A stretch of DNA of 64,000 nt. Origin: Mycolicibacterium pulveris. GTDB taxonomy: Bacteria; Actinomycetota; Actinomycetes; Mycobacteriales; Mycobacteriaceae. Shown here one piece after another: positions 54,298 to 63,496 of this stretch; within the stretch, counting starts at the first letter, position 1; each line of letters starts with the position of its first letter. The translations under genes and the position numbers were made by a program. The stretch lies in NCBI RefSeq assembly GCF_010725725.1, contig NZ_AP022599.1:3038001-3102000 (forward strand), in the 5' to 3' direction. The notes below the pieces were generated by a model. It was given only the letters and a program-made list of their open reading frames with translations, was not told the origin of the DNA and did no database searches.

Positions 54298-54336
54298 TTG
54301 AGTGACTTATGGACTTGTGAGGTGGCTGCGAGCTAG
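54298..54336 (+). CDS. candidate 12-residue leader peptide
   Basis: TTG start 12 nt after a perfect AAGGAGG; the peptide is MSDLWTCEVAAS, ending at TAG within the loop of a small hairpin. Alternatives in the same place are a six-residue frame from GTG 54285 (ending TGA 54303-54305) and a longer GTG frame from 54302. Which is translated cannot be decided by eye. If real it could couple translation to the stems downstream. Confidence 0.35.
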   Translation: MSDLWTCEVAAS

Positions 54337-54405
54337 CAGCGCCAGGGGAATGAGCTGACGGCTCTTCGCATTCTGCGCGCGCTGGCGAATTCCCCGCAGT
54401 CACCC

Positions 54406-54457
54406 GGCCCCCGAGCCCCTCGGTGTTGTCCAACCAGGAACCAACGGCTCGGGGGCC
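54406..54457 (+). terminator. 12-bp GC stem ending the structured RNA
   Basis: GGCCCCCGAGCC (54406-54417) and GGCTCGGGGGCC (54446-54457) pair perfectly over a 28-nt loop. There is no U-run after it, which is usual for mycobacterial terminators; an antiterminator role is also possible. Confidence 0.55.
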
Positions 54458-54540
54458 GACCCATCTCCGGACCCGGACCGGTAGGAAAACGTTGCCGCAT
54501 CGAGCTTGGCTTGCATCGCGCGCTGGGCGATGATGCGGCC

Positions 54541-55383
54541 ATGCGCATCGCATGGAGGCTCGGCGCGTTGCTCGCCGTGCTCGTCGCGCTCGTCTCGTGT
54601 GCCCCGATCTCCCGTGACCCGGCCCCGCGCGCAGAGGACTGCCGCACGGACCGCTTGGCCACCCTCTACAAGGGCGTGTTCACGTTCGGCACCGACCAGC
54701 CGGTCTATCCCCCGTGGTACATCGGCGACGACCCGAGCAACGGGGAAGGGTTCGAGTCGGCGCTGGCGTACGCGGTCGCGGCCAGGATGGGCTACAGCGG
54801 CGAGGAGGTCCGCTGGGTTCGGGTGCCGTTCAGCGAGGCGCTCGCCGCCGGCCCGAAGTCCTTTGACGCCAACCTTTCTCAGTTCTCCATCACCGATCAG
54901 CGCAGGGCCCTTGTCGACTTCTCCTCGCCGTACTTCGACGTGACCCAGGCCGTGGTCACCGTGAAGTCGTCGCCCGCCGCGCAGGCGACCAGCCTCGAGG
55001 ACCTGAAATCACTGCGGCTGGGCACCCAGGTCGGCACCACCAGTTACACCGCGGCCATGTCGATGGGCAGCGCCAGCCTGGTCGAGGTCTATCACACCAC
55101 GAGCGATGCGAAGCTGGCGCTGCGCGAAGGGGAGATCGACGCCATCGTCGCCGACCTTCCGACCGCGTTCGCGGTGGCCGACGAGATCCGGGACGGCGTG
55201 ATGGTCGGTCAACTTCCCGCCACCGAAGACGATGTCGAGCAGTTCGGGATCGTCCTGCACAAGGACAGCCCGCTGACGCGCTGTGTGTCCCTTGTCGTCG
55301 ACGAACTGCGCGCCGACGGCACCCTGGCACAGCTGCAGAACACCTGGCTGGCCGATGCCGGTAAAGCGCCGATGCTGACCTGA
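54541..55383 (+). CDS. lipoprotein, solute-binding protein family 3
   Basis: A 280-residue ABC-type periplasmic binding protein for polar amino acids. The signal ends in lipobox LVSCAP (Cys about residue 20), so it is lipid-anchored outside the membrane. It shows TFGTDQPVYPPWYIG at the ligand cleft, GEGFESALAYAVAARMGYSG, and FDANLSQFSITDQRRALVDF as the hinge region with DFSSPYF. No permease or ATPase gene adjoins, so it is solitary. ATG 54541, preceded by the structured intergenic region. Confidence 0.87.
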   Translation: MRIAWRLGALLAVLVALVSCAPISRDPAPRAEDCRTDRLATLYKGVFTFGTDQPVYPPWYIGDDPSNGEGFESALAYAVAARMGYSGEEVRWVRVPFSEALAAGPKSFDANLSQFSITDQRRALVDFSSPYFDVTQAVVTVKSSPAAQATSLEDLKSLRLGTQVGTTSYTAAMSMGSASLVEVYHTTSDAKLALREGEIDAIVADLPTAFAVADEIRDGVMVGQLPATEDDVEQFGIVLHKDSPLTRCVSLVVDELRADGTLAQLQNTWLADAGKAPMLT

Positions 55384-55387
55384 GGGG

Positions 55388-56017
55388 CTATCCGGCGAAA
55401 CGCGACAGCCGCGCCGACAGATGCGGCACCAGACCGCCGTCGGCGTCGACCCGTTCCTCGACGTAGCCCAGGTCGCCGCCCTCGATGATGCCGTAGAGCC
55501 GCTTGGCGCCGCCGACCAGCACTCCGGACTTCGTGCGGGCCAGGGCGTCGGTCGCCAGTTCCCACGACGACTGGGAGAGCGGACGGCCGTAGAACAGTTC
55601 GACGTAGCCCGAGGAGTGCGCCAGAAGCAGTTCGATGGCCTGGGACTCCGACGCATCCGCCGGGTCGTTGACGAAGCGCCAAAAGCCCGATTCGCGCAGC
55701 CACGGCCGGTCGTACTGGCCGGACTCGGTCAGCCGCCAGGACCGGGCTTCCCAAATCAGATAGTCGGCACCGCTGTGGGAGACCACGATCTGTTGGCCGA
55801 ACCGGTAGTCACCGTCGGCGTCGCGGCCTTCGCCCTCACCGCGCCACACCCCGACGAGGGGCAGCAGCGCCAGCAGCGCGTCGCTGAGGTCGGCGCCCTC
55901 ACGCAGGTTGGCCGTGTCGGGTGGGCCGGGCAGGTCGGCGAATACCGGGATGTTGCGTGAGGCGGTCGCTTTGGCCCGCTCGGCCGCCGCTGCGATGGCT
56001 TCGTCGCCGGAGGTCAC
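55388..56017 (-). CDS. nitrobindin-like FABP-fold protein (Rv0813c type)
   Basis: A 209-residue protein with a 10-strand barrel. The motif [20 protein letters not shown] (GxWxGxG) starts the barrel, and [14 protein letters not shown] near the end supplies the likely proximal His for a ferric haem, as in nitrobindins. Cytosolic. It may sense or scavenge NO, peroxynitrite or fatty ligands. GTG 56017 overlaps the stop of a 32-residue membrane peptide by GTGA, so expression of the two is coupled. Long N-terminal Ala-rich stretch is not part of the barrel. Confidence 0.85.
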   Translation of the reverse strand: MTSGDEAIAAAAERAKATASRNIPVFADLPGPPDTANLREGADLSDALLALLPLVGVWRGEGEGRDADGDYRFGQQIVVSHSGADYLIWEARSWRLTESGQYDRPWLRESGFWRFVNDPADASESQAIELLLAHSSGYVELFYGRPLSQSSWELATDALARTKSGVLVGGAKRLYGIIEGGDLGYVEERVDADGGLVPHLSARLSRFAG

Positions 56018-56112
56018 GACTCGTCGGTGACCAGCCGGTACAGCGCGTACAGCGCGAACCAAGTAATCACCACAACCGCTGTCACCAGCAGTATCTCGAA
56101 GAACAACACCAC
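56014..56112 (-). CDS. 32-residue membrane microprotein
   Basis: A very small protein: [16 protein letters not shown], then [16 protein letters not shown]. Residues 3-25 form one hydrophobic, aromatic-rich helix with a charged C-terminal end. GTG 56112 is exactly 7 nt after TAGACT (minus strand, 56120-56125), as in a leaderless transcript, and its TGA overlaps the GTG of the nitrobindin-like gene (GTGA). These two signs make it a likely real gene although it has no family match I know. It may anchor a partner at the membrane or just couple translation. Confidence 0.65.
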   Translation of the reverse strand: MVLFFEILLVTAVVVITWFALYALYRLVTDES

Positions 56113-56162
56113 GCCGTCGAGTCTAGTCAGCGGCGCGCGGCCAAGCACACGGGCCCGGCCGC

Positions 56163-56220
56163 CGAACGTGAGGTTGTGTGCGAGATCTCGGCGGATCCTT
56201 CGGACACAACCTCACGTTCG
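56163..56220. terminator. long hairpin with 17-bp perfect arms
   Basis: Arms CGAACGTGAGGTTGTGT (56163-56179) and ACACAACCTCACGTTCG (56204-56220). The loop holds another palindrome, CGAGATCTCG (56181-56190). It follows sseC on the minus strand and separates it from the microprotein promoter. Confidence 0.75.
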
Positions 56221-56234
56221 AGCGAACAGAGGGC

Positions 56235-56537
56235 CTAGGCGACCTTGACGTCGACCTCGTGGATGCCCGCGCCGGTCGGCGCGACGCTGGCATCGCCATT
56301 GCCTGCCGGCGACAGCGCACGCAGCGTCCAGGTGCCGGGCGCGGCGAAGAACCGGAAGTCGCCGGTGGCCGACGCGACGACCTCGGCGGTGAACTCATCG
56401 GAGCTGTCGAGCAACCGCACGAACGCACCGCCGACGGCCTGACCCGAGCCGTCCACGACACGGCCGGTGATCACCGTCTCCTTCTCGAGATCGACGCTGG
56501 CGGGCAACGTCAGTCCTTGTCTGGGTGCAGAGCACAT
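56235..56537 (-). CDS. sseC: SseC, DUF1416 sulfur-metabolism protein
   Basis: A 100-residue beta-sandwich (DUF1416), always found beside CysA rhodanese in mycobacteria. Core: LEKETVITGRVVDGSGQAVG, AFVRLLDSSDEFTAEV, DFRFFAAPGTWTLRAL, which reads like a small carboxypeptidase-regulatory or transthyretin-like domain. ATG 56537 is 1 nt from the end of cysA2. Conserved Cys2 (MCSAPRQG) could bind sulfur, but its role is not established. Confidence 0.9.
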   Translation of the reverse strand: MCSAPRQGLTLPASVDLEKETVITGRVVDGSGQAVGGAFVRLLDSSDEFTAEVVASATGDFRFFAAPGTWTLRALSPAGNGDASVAPTGAGIHEVDVKVA

Positions 56538-56538
56538 A

Positions 56539-57372
56539 TCAACTTCCCAACTCGATCGGGGCCCCCACCAGGGAGCCGTATTCCGTCCAACTGCCGTCGT
56601 AGTTCTTGACGTTCTTGTGTCCGAGGAGCTCCTGCAGCACGAACCAGGTGTGCGACGAGCGCTCACCGATGCGGCAGTAGGCGATGGTCTCCTTCTGGCC
56701 GTCGAGGCCGGCTTCGGCGTACAGCTTGGCCAGTTCCTCGTCGGACTTGAATGTGCCGTCGTCGTTGGCGGCCTTGCTCCACGGAACGTTGATGGCGCCG
56801 GGGATATGCCCGGGCCGCTGGCTTTGCTCCTGCGGCAGGTGCGCGGGAGCGAGGATCTTGCCGGAGAACTCATCGGGGGAGCGCACGTCGACGAGGTTCT
56901 TCTGGCCGATCGCGTCGATCACCTCGTCGCGGAACGCGCGGATGCTGTTGTCCGGCGCCTTGGCGGTGTAGGTGGTGGCGGGCCGGTTCGGCACATCCTT
57001 CACGAGCGGACGACCGTCGAGCTCCCACTTCTTGCGACCGCCGTCGAGCAGCTTGACGTTCTCGTGGCCGTACAGCTTGAAGTACCAGTAGGCGTAGGCG
57101 GCGAACCAGTTGTTGTTGCCGCCGTAGAGGATCACGGTGTCGTCGTTGGAGATTCCCCGCTCGGACAGCAGCTTGGAGAACTGCTGCTGATCGACGAAGT
57201 CGCGACGCACCGGATCCTGAAGGTCGGTCTTCCAGTCGATCTTGACGGCGCCCTCGATGTGGCCGTCGTCGTAGGCGCTGGTGTCTTCATCGACCTCGAC
57301 CAACACGATGTTCGGAGCGTTGAGGTTGCTCTGGACCCAGTCGGCCGAGACCAGGACGTCGGAGCGTGCCAT
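56539..57372 (-). CDS. cysA2: thiosulfate sulfurtransferase (rhodanese) CysA2
   Basis: A 277-residue two-domain rhodanese. The inactive N-terminal domain (LVEVDEDTSAYDDGHIEGAV) is followed by an active one with catalytic Cys233 in AYCRIGERSSHT. It shows LDGGRKKWELDGRP and DVRSPDEFSGK. Transfers sulfane sulfur from thiosulfate to acceptors. ATG 57372 has AAAGGA upstream. It follows the DUF4395 gene and the cysteine-responsive leader, which likely control the set. Confidence 0.95.
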   Translation of the reverse strand: MARSDVLVSADWVQSNLNAPNIVLVEVDEDTSAYDDGHIEGAVKIDWKTDLQDPVRRDFVDQQQFSKLLSERGISNDDTVILYGGNNNWFAAYAYWYFKLYGHENVKLLDGGRKKWELDGRPLVKDVPNRPATTYTAKAPDNSIRAFRDEVIDAIGQKNLVDVRSPDEFSGKILAPAHLPQEQSQRPGHIPGAINVPWSKAANDDGTFKSDEELAKLYAEAGLDGQKETIAYCRIGERSSHTWFVLQELLGHKNVKNYDGSWTEYGSLVGAPIELGS

Positions 57373-57408
57373 GTATGAAATCCTTTCGCTTGCTTGGGCT
57401 TTGAATCC

Positions 57409-57885
57409 CTATACGGGTGAGGGAACGCCCGGGTTCCTGCGAACCCGTGCGACGAGCGGATAGAGCTGACAGCCAAGGCAGATGCCGAAAGCTGCGTTGA
57501 GCAACGCCGCCACCAACGCCAGGCCGGTGGCGAGCAGTCCCAGCGCCGACAGGCCGGCGGCGAAGCCGACCGCGCCGACGGCGGCGAACACCAGGCCGAC
57601 CAGCTGCGCGAACCCCAGCGGCGGTACCGGCTCGCGTTCGGTGACCGGGCCCAGCCGCGGTGCGATCAGGTGGGCGAACACCCGACCGTAGGGGTGACGA
57701 CGCGGTCCGAATGCGGCGCCGACAGCGAACACCGCGGCCTGCGCACCCAGCACCGCCGCGGCGCCGAGGTGGCTGACCGTCGACACCAGAAGGGCGAGCA
57801 CCAGCACCGCCGTGGTCACCCACGCGGTGAACCTGGGGCCGCGCACATCCACCTGGGGGACGGCGGGTCGGGTGTCGGTCGGCAT
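57409..57885 (-). CDS. DUF4395 membrane protein
   Basis: A 158-residue protein with about four hydrophobic segments in pairs: FTAWVTTAVLVLALLVSTVS with GAAAVLGAQAAVFAVGAAFG, then FAQLVGLVFAAVGAVGFAAG with LALVAALLNAAFGICLGCQL. CxxC near the end (CLGCQLYPL) and RRHPYGRVFAHL are typical of DUF4395. ATG 57885 has AGGAG 9 nt upstream. It is the first full gene after the polycysteine peptide and before cysA2, so it is inferred to handle sulfur or thiol compounds at the membrane. Confidence 0.87.
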   Translation of the reverse strand: MPTDTRPAVPQVDVRGPRFTAWVTTAVLVLALLVSTVSHLGAAAVLGAQAAVFAVGAAFGPRRHPYGRVFAHLIAPRLGPVTEREPVPPLGFAQLVGLVFAAVGAVGFAAGLSALGLLATGLALVAALLNAAFGICLGCQLYPLVARVRRNPGVPSPV

Positions 57886-58083
57886 CAAGTCACACTCCTG
57901 TTGCAGTTGGGCCGGGCTGATGGCGGGCAGACCAGAACGGCTGCCCAGAGCGAGCGCGCCAGATCGCGCAGCTGCGCTCAGCAGCTACAACAACAACAGA
58001 AAGAACCCGCGACGCGGCACAGATCTACTGCGCGGCGCTTGGTGAGCATCGGCTCAAGGCGGGCGGACACGCCGCACAGCTTA
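57886..58083 (-). promoter_or_regulatory. cysteine-responsive attenuator region
   Basis: It has -10 TAAGCT (58078-58083), 7 nt to a GTG, the polycysteine open frame, and directly after its TGA the palindrome GCGCAGCTGCGC (57966-57977). Then comes hairpin GGGCAG/CTGCCC (57925-57946), and the DUF4395 ribosome site follows. The set agrees with the leaderless polycysteine attenuators published for M. smegmatis before the same gene. Confidence 0.75.
57978..58070 (-). CDS. polycysteine leader peptide, 30 residues
   Basis: Starts at GTG 58070, 7 nt after TAAGCT, hence leaderless. The C-terminus reads KRRAVDLCRVAGSFCCCCSC and ends in TGA; an internal ATG (58049) would make a 23-residue form. The motif R-x2-VDLCRV-x2 and a run of Cys codons is the actinobacterial cysteine-sensing leader family. 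Ribosome pausing at TGT codons when Cys-tRNA is scarce would alter folding downstream and raise DUF4395-cysA2-sseC expression. Confidence 0.85.
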   Translation of the reverse strand: MSARLEPMLTKRRAVDLCRVAGSFCCCCSC

Positions 58084-58099
58084 CCCAATGACCCAGCGC

Positions 58100-58522
58100 T
58101 CAGGCCAACAGCGGTGTCAGCACCTTGCGCAGGTCGGCCGCCGTCGGCACCCCCGACGTGCGGTACCGAGGCCGCCCATCGGCATCGAAGATGATCGTCG
58201 TCGGCAGCGAGAGCACCGAAAGCCGTTGGGCCGCCTCGGGGTTGGTGTCCATGTCGATCTCGACGTGCGAAACCCGCGGCAGCTCGTCGCACACCTGGTC
58301 GACGACCCGGCGCACCCCCGCGCACGGCCCGCACCAGGGTGCGCTGAAGTGCAGCACGGTCGGCCCGCTGGTCGACAAGCCCAGCCCGCTGGTGTCGATA
58401 TTGGCGGCTTTTTCTCCCGCTACGCGCAGCTGAGCGCGCAGCGCGATCAACCGGCTGATCACGTAGGCGACCCCGAAGGCGGCCACCAGCACCGCGATCA
58501 CCAGCACCCAGGAAGAGCTCAT
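58100..58522 (-). CDS. thiX: membrane-anchored thioredoxin ThiX
   Basis: A 140-residue thioredoxin-fold protein equivalent to Rv0816c. One N-terminal membrane helix (SSWVLVIAVLVAAFGVAYVI) is followed by a domain with catalytic C64-G-P-C67 (SAPWCGPCAGVRR) and cis-Pro segment VLSLPTTIIF. Probably a thiol-disulfide exchanger at the membrane. It overlaps lmeA by ATGA and precedes the cysteine leader, whose own -10 lies 17 nt after its stop. Confidence 0.92.
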   Translation of the reverse strand: MSSSWVLVIAVLVAAFGVAYVISRLIALRAQLRVAGEKAANIDTSGLGLSTSGPTVLHFSAPWCGPCAGVRRVVDQVCDELPRVSHVEIDMDTNPEAAQRLSVLSLPTTIIFDADGRPRYRTSGVPTAADLRKVLTPLLA

Positions 58523-59334
58523 GACAAATTGAACTCGTCGAGCGCCACGGTTACTCCCTCGGCGATGCCCTCGATGATGACGTCGGAGCCGCGCGCCCCC
58601 TGCGCCGTCGGCGCCAGCCCGAACGGCAGCTTCTGGCCCGGCACGCTCGTCGAGAACGCCGCCAGCACCGCAGCCTGCTTGTCCTCGGGAACCTCCTGGT
58701 CAGCGGTGCCCGGGCCGGTCAGCACGTGGGTGGCCGTCATCACCAGCGTGGTCTGGTCGGGGCCGACGACCTCGAGGTCCACCGCGATGCTCACCTTCTC
58801 GTGATACCCGGCCTTGGCCGGCGTTCCGGTGAACACCAGCCCCCGATTGCTGGAAATACCCGATTCGGTGGTGCCGCCGGTGGAGTCGTTGCTTTCCCGC
58901 GTCGGCGCCTCGACCAACAGGTCGGTGATGCCCATGAACCGGCCGATATGCGTGGAGTCGATGATGATGCGGCTTTCGGCCTTGCCGACGGGCAGCCGGG
59001 CGTCCGGGCCGATCAGCCACGACGCCTCGGTGAGGTCGATGTCATGCAGCGTCGCCTCCAGCGACGCCTTGCCGACCACCGGGTGATCGACGCTGGCCGC
59101 CCGGATCTCGATCTCGTCGTAATGACGGTCGGCCGCCTGGGTGATGAACGGGAACCCCAGGATCGCCGCCGACGGGTCGTGCTGCAGGTTCGCGGCCGTG
59201 CGCACGCTTCTGGCCAGGTGATATTCGGCGTAGATGGCCGCACCGAAATCCGCTCCGGCCGCGCCGACGACCACGGCGACCACGGTTGCCAGCACCCCGA
59301 TCAGCAGCTTGCGCACCCGCACATTCTGGCCCAC
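58519..59334 (-). CDS. lmeA: LmeA, DUF2993 lipomannan-elongation protein
   Basis: A 271-residue exported DUF2993 protein equivalent to Rv0817c. One N-terminal hydrophobic segment (KLLIGVLATVVAVVVGAAGA) leads into a lipid-binding tubular domain: LQHDPSAAILGFPFITQAAD is the conserved DUF2993 start. LmeA is known in M. smegmatis to bind phosphatidylinositides and help mannan chain lengthening of lipomannan. Start GTG 59334; a GTG at 59322 is possible. Convergent promoters with glnR leave a 160-bp gap. Confidence 0.9.
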   Translation of the reverse strand: MGQNVRVRKLLIGVLATVVAVVVGAAGADFGAAIYAEYHLARSVRTAANLQHDPSAAILGFPFITQAADRHYDEIEIRAASVDHPVVGKASLEATLHDIDLTEASWLIGPDARLPVGKAESRIIIDSTHIGRFMGITDLLVEAPTRESNDSTGGTTESGISSNRGLVFTGTPAKAGYHEKVSIAVDLEVVGPDQTTLVMTATHVLTGPGTADQEVPEDKQAAVLAAFSTSVPGQKLPFGLAPTAQGARGSDVIIEGIAEGVTVALDEFNLS

Positions 59335-59384
59335 CGCGCTTTATCGACCGGTTCGGCGCGGCCAAAGGCCAGGTGTCACGCTAT

Positions 59385-59412
59385 CGTTAGATGACTAACG
59401 GTCGGGTAACGG
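59385..59412. promoter_or_regulatory. inverted and direct repeats upstream of glnR
   Basis: CGTTAG-ATGA-CTAACG (59385-59400) is a perfect inverted repeat; overlapping it, TAACGG repeats directly with an 11-bp period (59396-59401 and 59407-59412). They lie in the 160-bp divergent gap between lmeA and glnR. Candidate operators for glnR itself or lmeA. Confidence 0.4.
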
Positions 59413-59494
59413 CCGCATGTCAAGCATGAATCCGGGAAGTCACCAGCGACACCGTTGTCATCGGCGAGGTCCCCAATGGCTGCTGGAGGGCCAG

Positions 59495-61158
<1,664 letters not shown>

Positions 61159-61170
61159 CCCACGGCACCT

Positions 61171-61188
61171 GTTCACCTTCCGTTAACC
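61171..61188 (+). promoter_or_regulatory. Pho box (RegX3-type direct repeat) before pstS
   Basis: GTTCACC-TTCC-GTTAACC: two 7-mers at 11-bp spacing, the direct-repeat form used by the phosphate regulator RegX3 in mycobacteria. A third GTTAACC is at 61243-61249, and TACGTT (61220-61225) may be the -10. It lies in the 114-bp gap before pstS. Confidence 0.7.
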
Positions 61189-61272
61189 TCCCATCCCCGT
61201 GGCGTCCACCACGGCCGCATACGTTGCCGGAGGACTCAAGCCGTTAACCAGCCTCGACCGAAAGTGGGATTC

Positions 61273-62406
61273 GTGAAGCTCTTCAGCATGGGCACGGGCG
61301 CGCCGCTCGGCAAGGTTCTGTCCGCCACGGCGATCGCCGCGCTGACCCTGTCCGCGTGCGGCAGCGACGACAATGTCGCCACGACGCAGCCCGGTGAGAC
61401 CGGAACCGACAACGCGTCGGCGCAATGCGGTGGCAAGAACGAGATCACGGGCGAGGGTTCGACGGCGCAGCAGAACGCCGTCGCGGTCTTCAACCAGGTG
61501 TGGGGCCAGATGTGCGGGGGCAAGAACATGTCGTACAACCCGACCGGGTCGGGTGCCGGACGCCAGCAATTCATCGCGGGTCAGGTCGACTTCGCCGGCT
61601 CGGACTCCCCGCTGTCCGAGGAGCAGGTGCAGCCGGCCGCCGAGCGCTGCGACGGAAACCCGGCGTGGCACCTCCCGCTGGTGTTCGGGCCGGTCGCGAT
61701 GGCCTACAACCTCGAGGGCGTCGACGGTCTCGTGCTCAACGCGGACGTGCTGGCCAGGATCTTCCAGGGCCAGATCACCAACTGGAACGACCCGGCGATC
61801 GCCGCGGTCAACGGCGGCGCCACGCTGCCCGACGCCCCGATCACGCCGATCTACCGGTCGGATTCGTCGGGCACCACCGACAACTTCCAGAAGTACCTGG
61901 CCGCCGCGGCGCCGCAGAGCTGGACCAAGGGCGCCGGCAGCGAATTCCAGGGCGGCGCCGGTGAGGGCGCCCAGAAGTCGGCGGGCGTCGTGCAGGCCGT
62001 CCAGGCCACCCCCGGATCCATCGGCTACGTGGAGAAGGGCTTCGCCGAGCAGGCCGGGGTGCCGTTCGCGGCGATCGACAGCGGCGCGGGCGCGGTGGAG
62101 CTGACCGACGAGTCGGCCGGTAAGGCCATCGACGCTGCGACGTTCGCCTCGGAGGGCAACGATCTGGTGCTGGACCTGAACTCGCTGTACGGCACCCAGG
62201 AGCCCGGTGCCTACCCGCTGGTGCTGGCCACCTACGAGATCGTCTGCTCGGGTGGCTACGACGCCGACACGTCGGCCGCGGTCAAGTCCTTTCTCACCGC
62301 GGCCGCATCCGGGCAGGGCCAATCAGGGCTGCCCGCCGCCGGCTACGTCCCGCTGCCCGACCGGTTCAAGGAGCGGTTGCTGACGGCCGTGGACGCAATA
62401 CAGTAG
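61273..62406 (+). CDS. pstS: phosphate-binding lipoprotein PstS
   Basis: A 377-residue substrate-binding lipoprotein. Signal ends in lipobox LTLSACGSD. Phosphate-binding loops: [10 protein letters not shown] (start of mature domain), [20 protein letters not shown], and [14 protein letters not shown] (Ser-Gly-Thr-Thr contact). Captures inorganic phosphate outside the membrane for PstC/PstA. GTG 61273 is preferred over GTG 61264 because the signal is then of usual length. First gene of the operon behind the Pho box. Confidence 0.95.
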   Translation: MKLFSMGTGAPLGKVLSATAIAALTLSACGSDDNVATTQPGETGTDNASAQCGGKNEITGEGSTAQQNAVAVFNQVWGQMCGGKNMSYNPTGSGAGRQQFIAGQVDFAGSDSPLSEEQVQPAAERCDGNPAWHLPLVFGPVAMAYNLEGVDGLVLNADVLARIFQGQITNWNDPAIAAVNGGATLPDAPITPIYRSDSSGTTDNFQKYLAAAAPQSWTKGAGSEFQGGAGEGAQKSAGVVQAVQATPGSIGYVEKGFAEQAGVPFAAIDSGAGAVELTDESAGKAIDAATFASEGNDLVLDLNSLYGTQEPGAYPLVLATYEIVCSGGYDADTSAAVKSFLTAAASGQGQSGLPAAGYVPLPDRFKERLLTAVDAIQ

Positions 62407-62437
62407 TCGGGCTGCAACCGATAACGGAGCGGCGAGG

Positions 62438-63496
62438 ATGGACACCAGATCGATGATTGATGGGGTCGATGTGACAACGCCGAATCCGTCGGACGCAGGT
62501 TCCGGCGAGGCGATGGCCCAGCCGTTCGGCGAGCCGGAACCCGTCCCCCTCGATCCGTCGCGAAACGCGAAGGTCCGGTTGGGAGATCGGATTTTCCGCG
62601 GGCTCGCGGAAGGTTCGGGCGTCTTCATCGTCGCCCTCATCGCGGCGATCGGCTTCTTCCTGCTGTGGCGGGCTGTCCCGGCGCTGGCCCGCAACGAGGA
62701 GAACTTCTTTCTCTACGGCGGCAATTGGATCACCACCGACACCTCGGCCATGCACTTCGGGGTGCTGGACCTGCTGCAGGTGACGGTGTTCGTATCGGTG
62801 TTCGCGCTGGTGCTGGCGATGCCGGTGGCGCTGGGTATCGCGATCTTTTTGACGCAGTACGCGCGGCGACGGTTGGCGGGTCCGCTGGCCTACATGGTCG
62901 ACCTGCTGGCCGCGGTGCCGTCGATCATCTACGGCGTGTGGGGCCTCTACGTGTTGGCTCCGGTGCTTGCGCCGGCCGCGCAGTGGCTCAACGTCAACCT
63001 GGGTTGGTTGTTCCTGTTCAAGACGGGCACCGCCTCGGTGATCGGCGGCGGGACGATCTTCACCGCGGGCATCGTGCTGGCGGTGATGATCCTGCCGATC
63101 ATCACCGCGGTCACCCGGGAGGTGTTCGTTCAGACGCCGCGCGGCCAGATCGAGGCCGCGCTGGCGCTGGGCGCGACCCGCTGGGAAGTGGTGCGCACCA
63201 CGGTGCTGCCGTTCGGCATGTCGGGCTACATCAGCGGCGGCATGCTCGGCCTGGGCCGTGCGCTGGGCGAGACGATCGCGCTGCTGATCATCCTGCGCGG
63301 CACCCAGGAGGCGTTCGGCTGGTCGCTGTTCGACGGTGGCTTCACCTTCGCCAGCCTGATCGCTTCCGCCGCTTCGGAATTCAACGACCAGTTCAAGGCG
63401 GGCGCCTACATCTCCGCCGGTCTGGTGCTGTTCGTGCTGACGTTCGTGGTGAACTCGCTGGCCCGGGCCGCGGTCGCAGGAAAAGGTGCCAAGTGA
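62438..63496 (+). CDS. pstC: phosphate ABC permease PstC
   Basis: A 352-residue permease with about six membrane helices. The first is [20 protein letters not shown]. The coupling-helix region for the ATPase is [20 protein letters not shown] (EAAx3GAx). [20 protein letters not shown] is the Pst-specific membrane stretch. ATG 62438 with GGCGAGG upstream; a GTG at 62471 is an alternative. Overlaps pstA by GTGA. Forms the channel with PstA. Confidence 0.95.
   Translation: MDTRSMIDGVDVTTPNPSDAGSGEAMAQPFGEPEPVPLDPSRNAKVRLGDRIFRGLAEGSGVFIVALIAAIGFFLLWRAVPALARNEENFFLYGGNWITTDTSAMHFGVLDLLQVTVFVSVFALVLAMPVALGIAIFLTQYARRRLAGPLAYMVDLLAAVPSIIYGVWGLYVLAPVLAPAAQWLNVNLGWLFLFKTGTASVIGGGTIFTAGIVLAVMILPIITAVTREVFVQTPRGQIEAALALGATRWEVVRTTVLPFGMSGYISGGMLGLGRALGETIALLIILRGTQEAFGWSLFDGGFTFASLIASAASEFNDQFKAGAYISAGLVLFVLTFVVNSLARAAVAGKGAK

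Larger units (their letters stand above)
54270..54457 (+). ncRNA. structured leader or small RNA candidate
   Basis: This fills most of the 329-bp gene-free stretch 54212-54540. In order: AAGGAGGT (54279-54286), short open frames, hairpin GCTGC/GCAGC (54325-54340) with a TAG in its loop, then arms CGCCAG (54340-54345) and GGGGAAT (54345-54351). These pair with CTGGCG (54382-54387) and ATTCCCC (54389-54395) in crossing order, so they are mutually exclusive or a pseudoknot. GAATG also pairs with CATTC (54369-54373). The end is a 12-bp GC stem (54406-54457). This looks like an attenuator or standalone regulatory RNA. I do not recognise its class. Remaining gap bases show nothing clear. Confidence 0.5.
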
